DNA from: Flavobacteriales bacterium UBA1531
GTDB lineage: Bacteria > Bacteroidota > Bacteroidia > Flavobacteriales_D > Sanyastnellaceae
Direction of reading: 5' to 3'
Assembly (NCBI GenBank): GCA_002323795.1
Contig: DCPZ01000057.1
Coordinates: 1-64,000 of the forward strand
Length of the DNA stretch: 64,000 nt
A program made the position numbers and the translations under genes. Below the pieces are notes generated by a model. The model did not search any database. It was not told where the DNA came from and worked only from the letters and a program-made list of their open reading frames with translations. Shown one piece after another: positions 9,312-18,523 of the stretch; the stretch's first letter is position 1, and each line of letters starts with the position of its first letter.

Positions 9312-10127
9312 ATGCGACCAATTGGCATTTTTGATTCAGGAATCGGAGGGTTAACGGTCGCCAGAGCGATCTCTCAGCGATTTCCGAATCACCCTTTGAT
9401 CTACTTTGGTGATACAGCGCACCTGCCGTTTGGAGAGAAAAGTCCCGAACTGATTCGACATTACGCGACCAGAATCACGAAGGAACTCGTGAAGAAGGAC
9501 TGTGCAGCTATTGTTGTTGCCTGCAATTCAGCGTCGAGCAACGCATTGGATGAGGTGCGAATGGCTGCAGGTCATTCAGTGCCTGTCATTGACGTTATCT
9601 ACCCTGTTGTTGAGTCGGTATCTCGGGAATTTGTGGGAGACGTTGTTGGAGTGATTGGTACGAGAGCGACCATCGATTCTGGGTGGTATCAGCGGTTGCT
9701 TGCGGAAAAGGGATGCACTGTCAAATCCAAGGTGACTCCGCTGCTCGCCTCTGCCATTGAGGAAGGGTTTCACGAGGGAAGGATCTCCACTGCTCTAATT
9801 GAAGAGTATCTCACAGACGATTTCTATGAAGGTATCACGGCGCTCGTTTTGGGTTGCACGCATTATCCTTTGATTTCTGATCAGATCCAGAGGGTGCTTC
9901 CGCCGGGAGTGAAGATTGTAGATAGTGCTGAAGTCGTAGCAGATGAGTTGAACCAGTTGGATCCGGCCATTTTTTCTGAAGTCGTTGAGCTCGACGCGAC
10001 GCATAGACCACTCCGACGTTTTATAGTATCTGATTTGACACAATCGTTCCAGCGCGGTGCCGAGCGGTTTTTTGGATCTCCTGTGATTTTGGAAGAGCTC
10101 AAGCTGAGTGAGCATGAAGGTCCATAA
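9312..10127 (+). CDS. murI: Glutamate racemase
   Basis: MurI converts L- to D-glutamate for peptidoglycan. Hallmarks are IGIFDSGIGGLT at the N-terminus, the first catalytic cysteine in VVACNSASSNAL (Cys71) and the second in LVLGCTHYPL (Cys182), which together act as the acid-base pair. The protein has 271 residues from the ATG at 9312. A GTG at 9300 is in frame but gives residues atypical for the family. It is the last gene of the envelope block and converges on the carbonic-anhydrase-like gene 17 bp away. Confidence 0.96.
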   Translation: MRPIGIFDSGIGGLTVARAISQRFPNHPLIYFGDTAHLPFGEKSPELIRHYATRITKELVKKDCAAIVVACNSASSNALDEVRMAAGHSVPVIDVIYPVVESVSREFVGDVVGVIGTRATIDSGWYQRLLAEKGCTVKSKVTPLLASAIEEGFHEGRISTALIEEYLTDDFYEGITALVLGCTHYPLISDQIQRVLPPGVKIVDSAEVVADELNQLDPAIFSEVVELDATHRPLRRFIVSDLTQSFQRGAERFFGSPVILEELKLSEHEGP

Positions 10128-10144
10128 AAAGCATAATTTCCTGC

Positions 10145-10669
10145 TTATTTGAACCAGTGGGAGTATCGGACGTATCGGTTTGAGGTCTCGGACAATGATT
10201 GTTTTAAGCTCTCGCTGACTCTTCCTCGTTCCTGCGCTGGGACACCGGCCCAAAGGCTTCCCGCGGGGACATGTGTGCCTTCCAAAACAACAGCTCCTGC
10301 AGCAATAACGGCTCCCTTTCCGACAACTGCGCCATCCATGACAATTGATCCCATGCCAACCAATGCGTGCGACTGAACATGGGCGCCGTGAACGATGGCA
10401 TTGTGTCCGATGCTTGCATCATCATCAATGATGGTTTCACTTTTATCGAGCGTCCCATGAATGACCGCGCCATCTTGGATGTTCACACGTTTACCAATGG
10501 AAATGGGAGAGACGTCTCCACGAATAACGGCATTGAACCAGCAGTTGCTATCCTCGTCCATGGTCACTTGTCCTATGACCGTCGCATTGGGCGCCAACCA
10601 GCAGGACTTATGGATCTGAGGAGTAAAGTTTCGGCAGGAGAGTACAAGACCGGAAGAGGGAGTATTCAT
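10145..10669 (-). CDS. Gamma-carbonic-anhydrase-like left-handed beta-helix protein
   Basis: This 174-residue hexapeptide-repeat protein has the gamma-class carbonic anhydrase fold (YrdA/PaaY/CaiE group). The three zinc-binding histidines of the family are all present: His71 in VIHG, and His89 and His94 in GHNAIVHGA. The conserved N-terminal FNAVIRGD motif is also intact. Whether it hydrates CO2, acts on a thioester or is a silent scaffold cannot be decided from sequence. It lies 2 bp after the comM-like gene, as the last gene of a gmhA-comM unit. Confidence 0.88.
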   Translation of the reverse strand: MNTPSSGLVLSCRNFTPQIHKSCWLAPNATVIGQVTMDEDSNCWFNAVIRGDVSPISIGKRVNIQDGAVIHGTLDKSETIIDDDASIGHNAIVHGAHVQSHALVGMGSIVMDGAVVGKGAVIAAGAVVLEGTHVPAGSLWAGVPAQERGRVSESLKQSLSETSNRYVRYSHWFK

Positions 10670-10671
10670 TG

Positions 10672-12255
10672 TTATAGAGCGTCAGGTTCATCGTCAGGAA
10701 AGGTTCGCCAGGTTGAGCTTTGACCATTTTTCCACCAGTTCGTCCGATCAAATATCTGCAATTGGCAGGCGAATGCCACATCGTCAATGTGAATTTTCAT
10801 CTTGCCGCTTGGTTCCGCATTCTTGAGCTTATCGAGAAGCGCATGTGTCTGTGCAATGCTTCGGATTGACTGAACTTTCCGGTCAGAGCAATGGTGAAGT
10901 TGCACGTATTGACGCAGTGCCCGCGTGCTCTCCTCTGTCCAGTTTAATTCAATAGAAGAGCTCATTTTGATCAGTTCTCTGACGCGAGATACGGCTGCTC
11001 TCGCTGAACGTAATGAGGAAAACCATGATAAGTCAGACACAGCATCTCCGACTCGTGCCATGTCATTTAGATTGGTCTCGAGATGGATTTGAAAACGAGA
11101 ACTGATGGGTCCTGTGATCCGTCGCAAGTAACGATTGATGGAACTCGGGCTGCACGAACACTTGCGTTGCCGGTCTTGGAAGTAGCCGCACGGACAAGGA
11201 TTGGCCGTGGCTACTATCAAAGCTTGAAACGGTAAATCAACGGTACCCTGCATCCGACCAATTTGGATGATTTGACGTTCCATTGGAGAGCGTAAACTTT
11301 CGATGCAATTTCGGTTGAATTCAGGGAACTCGTCCAAAGCGAGTACGCCGCCATTTGCCAGGCTGCCCTCACCAGCGACAACGCCATGCTTGTTCCAAGT
11401 TCCCAAGAGTCCGGCTGTGGAAGTTTGACTGTGTGGAACTCTGAAAGGAGGAACTTCTGATAGAGCCATGGATTCTCCGCGCGATATACTCCAGCGTCTG
11501 AGTTGATTGGCCTCTGACTCATCAAGCGGCGGCAGCAGCTCGTGAATGCAGCGCGCCATCATCGATTTTCCAGTCCCGGGAGATCCAATGATGAGGGTGT
11601 GATGATTTCCGGCAGCAGCTACGACAAGAGCCAACCTTTGCTGAGATGAAAGCCGGATTGATTCAAATTCTGAGGTTTCAGGATGCTGCATTCGTAGCCT
11701 TTGATTCCAAGCGTTTTTTGCTTGAAAAATGGGAAGCCTTCGCTGGCCCCTCAGATTCGAGACTAAGTCGCTCAAGTGATTGGACTGGAAATTGACAGCG
11801 CTGCGTGTTGGTTGATTTGCCCATAAAACATCTGATAAATGAGGAGTGTAAATGGTGAGTTTTTGCTGGAGTATGCTTGGGGTGTTCAATGGATGAGCTT
11901 GAGGCGCTAGGGAAATGGATCCATCAAGTGCGAGTTCGCCTGCAAAGAGTGCATGACGACAACGTTTGCTGGGAATTATGCCCATGCTGCAAAGGAGGGA
12001 GATGGCGATGGGCAGGTCGAGATGCGCCACGCTGGTATGTTGCATTTCCGGTCCTATATGCAACGTGATTGCTCCTGTGGGACGAGGCCAACCGCAGGAT
12101 TCAAGCGCTGCATAGATTCGAGCCAGTGAATGTTTGAGCGCCGTCCATGACATTCCAGAAGTATGGATGCGAGCGCCTTTCGTCCGGTGGACCTGCACAG
12201 ATACCAATCGAGCATTTGAGCCGGAAATTCCGACTCCATGCGTTGATGAAAACAT
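10672..12255 (-). CDS. comM: YifB/ComM-family Mg-chelatase-like AAA+ ATPase
   Basis: ComM is a hexameric AAA+ helicase that promotes branch migration when transforming DNA is integrated into the chromosome. This copy has 527 residues: an N-terminal Lon-protease-like fold (about 1-170), Walker A GSPGTGKS (224-231), Walker B in GVLALDEFPEF, the TANPCPCGY motif with its cysteine cluster, and the C-terminal Mg-chelatase helical lid. The N-terminal domain is noticeably divergent, lacking the usual GLPxFxIVGL string. The upstream gmhA is only 11 bp away, which is probably positional rather than functional. Confidence 0.9.
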   Translation of the reverse strand: MFSSTHGVGISGSNARLVSVQVHRTKGARIHTSGMSWTALKHSLARIYAALESCGWPRPTGAITLHIGPEMQHTSVAHLDLPIAISLLCSMGIIPSKRCRHALFAGELALDGSISLAPQAHPLNTPSILQQKLTIYTPHLSDVLWANQPTRSAVNFQSNHLSDLVSNLRGQRRLPIFQAKNAWNQRLRMQHPETSEFESIRLSSQQRLALVVAAAGNHHTLIIGSPGTGKSMMARCIHELLPPLDESEANQLRRWSISRGESMALSEVPPFRVPHSQTSTAGLLGTWNKHGVVAGEGSLANGGVLALDEFPEFNRNCIESLRSPMERQIIQIGRMQGTVDLPFQALIVATANPCPCGYFQDRQRKCSCSPSSINRYLRRITGPISSRFQIHLETNLNDMARVGDAVSDLSWFSSLRSARAAVSRVRELIKMSSSIELNWTEESTRALRQYVQLHHCSDRKVQSIRSIAQTHALLDKLKNAEPSGKMKIHIDDVAFACQLQIFDRTNWWKNGQSSTWRTFPDDEPDAL

Positions 12256-12266
12256 GAAAGGCTCCC

Positions 12267-12842
12267 TTACTGTTGACGCTCGATCAAATCAATCCAAGCA
12301 TGGATCACCTTGATGTGTATTTCTTGAACGCGATCTGCGAAACCTTTCCAGGGCACATCAATGACCACATCGCACAAGTCTTTCAATTTTCCGCCGCCTC
12401 TTCCGGTAAGGCCAATCACAGTCATGCCTTTCGCTTTCGCGGCTTTGGCAGCTTCGATTACGTTGGCGCTGTTTCCGCTCGTGGAAATGGCCAACAAAGC
12501 ATCCCCTTTTTGTCCTACCGCTTCTACAAAGCGCGAAAAAATGAAATCAAACCCATAGTCATTTCCAACGCATGTAATGTGAGAGGGGTCACTGCAAGAA
12601 ATTGCTGCAATTCCAGGTCGATGTTCTCGGTATCGACCGCTGAGTTCCTCGGCAAAGTGCATGGCATCGCTCATGGATCCACCATTGCCACAGGAGATTA
12701 TTTTTCCGCCATGGGCAATGGAAGATGCCAATGCGTTGCCTGCAGTTTCTACTGCGTCCATGAAGTTGGCATCGGACAGAAGCTGCTCCAAAAGTTGGGC
12801 TGCTTGCTCGAAATGCTCAGAGATACGTGCCTTGTTATTCAT
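12267..12842 (-). CDS. gmhA: Sedoheptulose-7-phosphate isomerase (GmhA-type SIS protein)
   Basis: GmhA converts sedoheptulose 7-phosphate to D-glycero-D-manno-heptose 7-phosphate, the first step of ADP-heptose synthesis for LPS. The 191 residues match the E. coli enzyme in length. Visible motifs are [20 protein letters not shown] (phosphate loop and catalytic Glu), ISTSGNS, and the C-terminal [13 protein letters not shown] segment carrying the catalytic histidine. The related SIS protein DiaA is less likely because [10 protein letters not shown] and EIHIK are both intact. A matching nucleotidyltransferase of the RfaE2 type lies at 63435, far away in the same window. Confidence 0.9.
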   Translation of the reverse strand: MNNKARISEHFEQAAQLLEQLLSDANFMDAVETAGNALASSIAHGGKIISCGNGGSMSDAMHFAEELSGRYREHRPGIAAISCSDPSHITCVGNDYGFDFIFSRFVEAVGQKGDALLAISTSGNSANVIEAAKAAKAKGMTVIGLTGRGGGKLKDLCDVVIDVPWKGFADRVQEIHIKVIHAWIDLIERQQ

Positions 12843-12912
12843 GGTGCGAAGCTGCGATTCGAATTCAAATGTTTGAGCAATGGTTTGCAGGTGTGCAGGT
12901 CAATTTTGTCAC

Positions 12913-15384
12913 TTATTCTTTAAACTTTTGGATGCCTTTATCTAAAAAGGCAATGAACTTCTCGGGATCTGGATCATAGCCCACCCCTTCGGAGAGTGGT
13001 TGGCCATCATGGTCAAGAAGCACATAAAAAGGTTGGGAGTTCGTGTTGAAACGAGAGGCTTGAAGATAAGACCACTTGTTGCCTACTGTCTTTATTTTAA
13101 ATGCTTTTCCGCCATAAACCTCTTCGTCTTGTTCATTTTCCGGAAGCGCTTTGCGCTCATCCACATAGAGCGAGACGAGTACCACATCGTTCTCAAGTAT
13201 CTCAGCGACTCCGGAATCAGACCAGACTTGTTCTTCCATTTTTCGGCAATTCACACAGGCCCAACCTGTGAAGTCCAAAGCCAGCGGCTTGCCTTCTGCA
13301 ATGGCAGCGGCCATGCCCTCCTCATAATCGGTAAATCGGGCCTCGACATGGCCAGTTGAGTGGCCTTCATTATTGGTGCTACCTTGGCTCCACTCGCTAT
13401 AAAACATGGGAGGTGGAAAACCACTGATTAGTTTGACGGGAGCACCCCACATTCCCGGTACGAGGTAGATTCCAAGCGTGAGAAAAATCATACCCATTGA
13501 GAAGCGGAACACGCCGATGCGTTCGGTCTTTGAATCGTGTGGGAAAAGAATCCATCCGAATAAATAAAAGGCAATGCACAATACAATGGCAACCCAAATG
13601 GCGATGAACAATTCCCGCTGCAAAAGACCCAATTGAAGAACCAGATCAGCATTGGACAAGAACTTAAAGGCGAATCCGATTTCCAAGAGTCCCAAAACGA
13701 CTTTCACGGAATTCAGCCAGCCGCCAGATTGAGGCAGTGAATTCAGCCAACCGGGGAACGCGGAGAACAGCATAAAGGGCAGCGCAAGTGCCAAAGAGAA
13801 CCCAAACATGACCGCTGTGGGCGCAGCATATGAGCCTGTTGCTGCTCCCGCTAAGGCGCTTCCAATGAGTGGTCCGGTGCAGGAGAAGGAGACAATCGCC
13901 AGTGTTGCCGCCATGAAGAAGATGCCGATTAACCCCCCTTTATCCGCCGCTTCGTCAGTTTTGTTTGCCCAGCTTGTAGGTAGCTGAATTTCGAATGCCC
14001 CGAGGAAACTCGCTCCAAAAATCAGCAGCAAAAGGAATAAGAAGACATTGAAGAAGGGGGCCGTTGAAATGACGTTCAAGATGTCTACTCCGAAGATTGC
14101 AGTCAGCAGTAAGCCGAGACCAGTGTATATGAAGATGATGAAGAAGCCGTAAATCAAAGCATTGCGAATTCCTTCAGAACGCGTTTTCGATTGCTTCGTG
14201 AAAAAGCTGACCGTCATTGGAATCATGGGGAATACGCATGGCGTTAACAATGCGGCAAATCCGAGTAACATGCCCAAAAGAAAGACACCGAGTAACCCTT
14301 CTTCTTCTTCTTCGCTGTTTGTAGAGGCGTCCGAAGAATCGATCCCTCCACACAAATGCTGAAGATCTGGACAGGATTCGGGGCGATCATCGATTTCGGA
14401 GGCATGGCTGAGATCTGCTAGGCTCACCTTGAAGTTTAAATCGGGAGGAAAGACGCAACGCTCCTCATTGCAAGCCATGTATGTTATGAAACCAGACACG
14501 GTGGATTCTGCAGCCCGAGAAGCACTGAAGCGCTGCACAAAGAACACTTCCTCCTCGAAGTAGGGGACATCCATGTTGAACTGCGGATCGAATTTGACGA
14601 TTGGTTTGCATTCTTGAACGTCTCCCATGGGTTCCAATCCCTCAGGCCAATCCACTCCAAAGGCTGTTGCCATTGGCCCATCGAAACCTTCAATGAACTG
14701 GCTGTATATGTGCCAGCACGACTCAACAGATGCCTGAAAAATAAGCTCGTACTCGTCGGATTTATCCGTTTTATAAATGGAGGTACTCCACGTGACCGGT
14801 TCCAAAATCCCGTCTGGTTTGGACATATCGAGGCCACTATCACCATGACAAAGATGTTTGGAGGGGGGGCAACGATTTTCAAGCGCTTGAGCAGGATTGG
14901 CATTGAGGTCGAATTCGAAATCAATGTCCTCGGGGGGCAAGCATCGTGAGTCATCACAGACCATGAAACTCAGGTAGCCTTTGACTGCTTCATCGACGTC
15001 TCCATTGATTTGAATCGTTTGAACCCAATTCACTTCTTCCTCAAAAAACTTCAAATCCATCATGAAGTTGGGGTCGTACTCCACGGTGGGTTCACATTCT
15101 TCTATTGCACCAATGGCTTCCACTCCATCGGGTAATTCCAATTCGAAATAGGTTGGAAGCGGTCCGTTGGGATCGTCTAAGAATTGGCTGTAGATGTGCC
15201 AACAAGGTTCTATATCAGCGTGGAATACCAGATTTACTTGATTGGATTTCTCAGTTTCATGAACGGAGAATGACCAAGCCACGGGATCGAGGATTTGAGC
15301 CTGAAGAACTGCTGGCGATAAGACCAAGAGGCAAACCCCGAAGGCAAAGGTTGAGAGACGTTGGAGGCGGTTAATCAAATTCAT
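12913..15384 (-). CDS. dsbD: Protein-disulfide reductase DsbD with duplicated N-terminal domain
   Basis: DsbD carries electrons from cytoplasmic thioredoxin across the inner membrane to periplasmic thiol proteins. This 823-residue copy has a signal peptide (1-30), then two successive alpha-domain-like units instead of one: residues 31-181 (redox pair Cys143/Cys148) and 192-347 (Cys305/Cys310). Each unit contains CWHIYSQF and ends in a linker with a CP...HLC cysteine pair. An acidic linker (EEEEEE) leads to the eight-helix membrane domain (cysteines in LLTPCVFP and SFSCTGPL), and the C-terminal thioredoxin domain has WACVNCRKME. The start at 15384 gives a proper signal peptide; the frame is open 16 codons further upstream. 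Confidence 0.93.
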   Translation of the reverse strand: MNLINRLQRLSTFAFGVCLLVLSPAVLQAQILDPVAWSFSVHETEKSNQVNLVFHADIEPCWHIYSQFLDDPNGPLPTYFELELPDGVEAIGAIEECEPTVEYDPNFMMDLKFFEEEVNWVQTIQINGDVDEAVKGYLSFMVCDDSRCLPPEDIDFEFDLNANPAQALENRCPPSKHLCHGDSGLDMSKPDGILEPVTWSTSIYKTDKSDEYELIFQASVESCWHIYSQFIEGFDGPMATAFGVDWPEGLEPMGDVQECKPIVKFDPQFNMDVPYFEEEVFFVQRFSASRAAESTVSGFITYMACNEERCVFPPDLNFKVSLADLSHASEIDDRPESCPDLQHLCGGIDSSDASTNSEEEEEGLLGVFLLGMLLGFAALLTPCVFPMIPMTVSFFTKQSKTRSEGIRNALIYGFFIIFIYTGLGLLLTAIFGVDILNVISTAPFFNVFLFLLLLIFGASFLGAFEIQLPTSWANKTDEAADKGGLIGIFFMAATLAIVSFSCTGPLIGSALAGAATGSYAAPTAVMFGFSLALALPFMLFSAFPGWLNSLPQSGGWLNSVKVVLGLLEIGFAFKFLSNADLVLQLGLLQRELFIAIWVAIVLCIAFYLFGWILFPHDSKTERIGVFRFSMGMIFLTLGIYLVPGMWGAPVKLISGFPPPMFYSEWSQGSTNNEGHSTGHVEARFTDYEEGMAAAIAEGKPLALDFTGWACVNCRKMEEQVWSDSGVAEILENDVVLVSLYVDERKALPENEQDEEVYGGKAFKIKTVGNKWSYLQASRFNTNSQPFYVLLDHDGQPLSEGVGYDPDPEKFIAFLDKGIQKFKE

Positions 15385-15391
15385 TGCATCG

Positions 15392-15399
15392 CGAATATA
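15392..15399 (-). promoter_or_regulatory. Candidate -7 box for dsbD
   Basis: On the minus strand this is TATATTCG, one mismatch from TAnnTTTG, ending 7 nt before the dsbD ATG. That would give a leader of only a few nucleotides. No good -33 element is seen. Confidence 0.3.
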
Positions 15400-15474
15400 A
15401 AACGTAGCGAACCGGGAATTGCTGTGGACCATGCAAACGTTCGTTATTCTGTTTCAGTATCAGACAGATAGGGT

Positions 15475-16188
15475 TTAGAAATCGATCTCTTCACCGAGTT
15501 CTAGTCCGAATGGCCGGCGGATTAACCAACTTCCTAGGTAGACCAATGGAGTATCGAGCAATGCAACGATGAACTTGAAGATCATACCATTTAGGAGCAA
15601 CGTCCCGAACAACGCCCATTGGATTTGACCAGCAGCGCACATCAGAAAGAGTACGGCGAACGTATCGATGAATTGGGATGGAATTGTGCTGAGGTTGTTG
15701 CGTAACCAGAGCTTTTTTCCGCGGGTCCGCTTTTTCCAAAAGTGGAAGAGGCGGACGTCAAGGAACTGTGCTAAAAGGTAAGCCGTCATGGAGGCGCTCA
15801 CCGCAACAATTGTCGAACCAAAAACATGGTTGAATTCGGTGTCACTCACAGGTGACCAATCCGCAGCAGGTATGGATTGACTTACAGTGATGATGACCAA
15901 GGTGAAAGCACTTGCACATAGACCTGAGATCACCACCCAATTGGCTTTTTTCTTGCCAAAGCACTCAGAAATGAGGTCGGTAACTAGAAAGGTAACGGGA
16001 TAGGGCAAAAGTCCAACGCTTTGCTCAAAGGTCAAACCTGGGATGGGCGCCCAATGGAAGAATTTGCGAAAAATCAAATTACAAGCAACCAAGCTAGCGA
16101 TGAACAACGCAGCTAGAATGAGAAATATCCTCAGGGACAGTTCTTTTTTGGCTGCATCAGCCCCATTTGCTGTGGACGATTGGCTCAT
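15475..16188 (-). CDS. Queuosine precursor transporter (YhhQ family)
   Basis: This is a 237-residue inner-membrane protein with about six hydrophobic segments. It carries the DUF165/YhhQ signatures FPVTF-like YPVTFLVTDLISECFGKKKA and QFLDVRLFHFWKKRT, as well as the SQFIDTF motif. YhhQ imports preQ0/preQ1 for synthesis of the wobble base queuosine. It is the last gene of the lpdA-pabB-tilS-yhhQ unit and overlaps tilS in an ATGA junction; pairing with the wobble-base enzyme TilS is suggestive but may be coincidence. Both ends are normal. Confidence 0.9.
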   Translation of the reverse strand: MSQSSTANGADAAKKELSLRIFLILAALFIASLVACNLIFRKFFHWAPIPGLTFEQSVGLLPYPVTFLVTDLISECFGKKKANWVVISGLCASAFTLVIITVSQSIPAADWSPVSDTEFNHVFGSTIVAVSASMTAYLLAQFLDVRLFHFWKKRTRGKKLWLRNNLSTIPSQFIDTFAVLFLMCAAGQIQWALFGTLLLNGMIFKFIVALLDTPLVYLGSWLIRRPFGLELGEEIDF

Positions 16189-17165
16189 ATTTCAGGAGTT
16201 TTTGGTATCCAAATCAAACATCTTTTTTCACGGGTGACTGTGCATGTACTCGATTGGAATCGAGCTCCGGATTGGACGCCTGTTTCTGTCAACGTCGCTA
16301 TTTCTTGAGTGGCTTTTGCCGAGATACGGTACTGCTGGGCTATGCGATGCAAAATTTCCATTCGAAGCGGTTCGGATGACCATCGGTCCAAGTTCAGTTC
16401 AACGCTTCCTTCACGTTCAGTTGCACAGCGGCTCAATGCTTCATTCACAGCGTTTCGAGATTCTTGTGCCAATGGCTGAAAACGATCCGCGGTTCGTGCA
16501 AGGTGTCGAGCGGCGCCTGGCCTCAGGGCCTCTAAGAGGGGAAGCACTTCGTGCCGCAGACGATTGCGCAAGTAGTCGGATTTTTGATTGCTTGAATCTT
16601 CTCGTGGTGAAAGTTTCCATTGCTCGGCCCAATGTTCTAACTCTTTGCGGTGTTCGTCGAGGAAAGGCCGAATCAATTGTTGTTCTTGGGACACATGCTG
16701 CATCCCCGCAAGGGACATGGGATCACAGGACCTCAAGAGATGCAACAAAACAGTTTCGGCTTGATCATCTGCATGGTGAGCTGTTGCGATGTAAACTGCA
16801 GATCCATTTGGTTGTTGCAATTGCTCTTGCAATGCTTTGAACCACCTGTACCGGATGCGCCTTGCTTCGGCTTGAATGCCATCGGAATCGCCGGATATTT
16901 CTGCCTGAAATCGATGGAATGGCACGTTGTGTGTTGCACACCAATGGCGAACGTGTTCTTCATCTCCATCGGATTCTTCTCCGCGCAATTGGTAATTGAC
17001 GTGAGCAACTTGAATGGACTGTCCACACCGAAAAAGGCACTCGGCTAGGACTATGGAGTCGCAACCTCCACTGACGCCCACAACGATTGTGCTCTTTTTT
17101 GCAATGCTGTTTTTACTCAGCCAAGCCGACATGCGTTGTGTGATACCGGCTCGGTCTTCAGCCAT
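16185..17165 (-). CDS. tilS: tRNA(Ile)-lysidine synthetase, short form
   Basis: TilS attaches lysine to C34 of the minor tRNA-Ile so that it reads AUA. The N-terminal PP-loop ATPase has the motif VGVSGGCDSIVL near residues 28-40, followed by HHADDQAETVLLHLLR and the RNRLRHEVLPLL segment. At 326 residues it lacks most of the C-terminal tRNA-binding domain found in the forms of about 430 residues common in this phylum, and resembles the compact forms seen in some thermophiles. The reading frame is clean to the stop, which overlaps yhhQ, so this is not an obvious truncation. Confidence 0.92.
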   Translation of the reverse strand: MAEDRAGITQRMSAWLSKNSIAKKSTIVVGVSGGCDSIVLAECLFRCGQSIQVAHVNYQLRGEESDGDEEHVRHWCATHNVPFHRFQAEISGDSDGIQAEARRIRYRWFKALQEQLQQPNGSAVYIATAHHADDQAETVLLHLLRSCDPMSLAGMQHVSQEQQLIRPFLDEHRKELEHWAEQWKLSPREDSSNQKSDYLRNRLRHEVLPLLEALRPGAARHLARTADRFQPLAQESRNAVNEALSRCATEREGSVELNLDRWSSEPLRMEILHRIAQQYRISAKATQEIATLTETGVQSGARFQSSTCTVTREKRCLIWIPKTPEI

Positions 17166-18513
17166 CTTTTCGCAGAGTTTTCAGCATCGCTTCTGCCTTG
17201 AGTAAGCACTCTTCATACTCTTTTTCAGGGATGCTCAATGAGGTGATGGCTCCACCAACATGCATGCTAATGCGCTTCTTAATTGCATTGTACAATAAGC
17301 TTCGTATCACAACATTGAGTGAGAAATCGCCATTCGGTTGAAAGTATCCAACGCTTCCTGAGTACACGCCCCGACGGCACCCTTCCAATTCATCGATTAA
17401 CTCCATTGCGCGCACTTTTGGTGCGCCCGTCATCGAACCCATGGGAAATGAGGCGCGCAAAATATCGACGGGTTCGCATTCTGGGCGAACCTCACACTGT
17501 ACCGTCGAAATCATTTGATGTACACTCCGAAATCGGTGAATGCCAAATAGTTCCGGGACGTGAACCGTTCCAGGTTGAGCAATGCGACTCAAGTCGTTGC
17601 GCACGAGATCACAAATCATTACGTTTTCACCACGCTCTTTGGGGTCGGCATGCAGTTTTATGGCGAGTTCACGGTCCTCTGACTCTGTGGATCCGCGTCC
17701 AATGGTTCCCTTGATTGGAGACGATGTCAACGTGTTTCCGCGCTTATCCAAGAACAACTCAGGCGACCCAGAAATCAAATGGAACTCACCAGCTTTTACA
17801 AGGGCCGTGTAAGGAGATTGCGTAAAATGCTGCAAGCGAACAAAAGCATCCCACACGGATTCTAACGCATCATTGCCCATCCATTCCTGGCAGAGATTTA
17901 GTTCGTAGACATCGCCTCGCTGAATGTGTTTTTTCACCCGATGAGCGCGCTGGAGGTAAGTTGCTTCATCCCATCGCGGTTTCAGAGAAATTTCGGGTGC
18001 CTCAGGGATTGAGGCAATGGGCGTGAGCACTTGTTTCAACAGGTCTTGAGCATCCTCCTCATGCGCACCGTGTACAATTTTTGCAGCGGAATGGTTGCTC
18101 CCCCACTCAATAACGACCCGAGGTTCTACCCAATGCAGCGTAGGGAATTGCGCATGATCCAATCGCTGTGATTCAAGTTGCTCTATCCCGTTTTTTAAAT
18201 CGTAACCGAGCCATCCAAAGGCCCAAGTGGCCTCTCCATTGGGTTGCAGAAATGCATTCCAACTGTCGAGGCTTTCGGCACCTTCTCCGGACCAAGTGAA
18301 CGACCTTCGCGCTCCAACGGCGAGAAGACATTTTCCATCCGGGTGGTCGTCAAAGAGTAGCGAAGCATGGGTTTCACGATCGAAGATTGCCCGCAAATCG
18401 GGCATGACTCGAGCTTTAAATTCGAGTGTGCTTCCTTCAGAAAATTTTGCACCAGTTTGACTCGAAACTTTCGACTTTGATGCCGTTGCGAATGCCTGGG
18501 TTTCGGGAGCCAT
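17158..18513 (-). CDS. pabB: Aminodeoxychorismate synthase component I (PabB-type)
   Basis: This chorismate-utilising enzyme makes 4-amino-4-deoxychorismate on the way to folate. The C-terminal chorismate-binding domain has the PIKGT motif, whose lysine distinguishes PabB from anthranilate synthase TrpE, plus ENVMICDLVRNDLSRIA, SFPMGSMTGAPKVRAME and GVYSGSVGYF. The length is 451 residues. No glutamine amidotransferase subunit (PabA) is in the window. It overlaps tilS by 8 bp and starts 10 bp after lpdA, so it belongs to the same transcript. Confidence 0.9.
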   Translation of the reverse strand: MAPETQAFATASKSKVSSQTGAKFSEGSTLEFKARVMPDLRAIFDRETHASLLFDDHPDGKCLLAVGARRSFTWSGEGAESLDSWNAFLQPNGEATWAFGWLGYDLKNGIEQLESQRLDHAQFPTLHWVEPRVVIEWGSNHSAAKIVHGAHEEDAQDLLKQVLTPIASIPEAPEISLKPRWDEATYLQRAHRVKKHIQRGDVYELNLCQEWMGNDALESVWDAFVRLQHFTQSPYTALVKAGEFHLISGSPELFLDKRGNTLTSSPIKGTIGRGSTESEDRELAIKLHADPKERGENVMICDLVRNDLSRIAQPGTVHVPELFGIHRFRSVHQMISTVQCEVRPECEPVDILRASFPMGSMTGAPKVRAMELIDELEGCRRGVYSGSVGYFQPNGDFSLNVVIRSLLYNAIKKRISMHVGGAITSLSIPEKEYEECLLKAEAMLKTLRKDG

Positions 18514-18523
18514 GTGCCAGTAT

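Noticed and set aside
12273..12923. Long plus-strand open frame opposite gmhA (216 codons)
   Set aside because: It is a mirror of a well-supported gene on the other strand, and its translation shows no family motif.
14298..14312. CTT trinucleotide repeat (five units)
   Set aside because: It lies in frame in dsbD and simply encodes a run of glutamates in the linker before the membrane domain.
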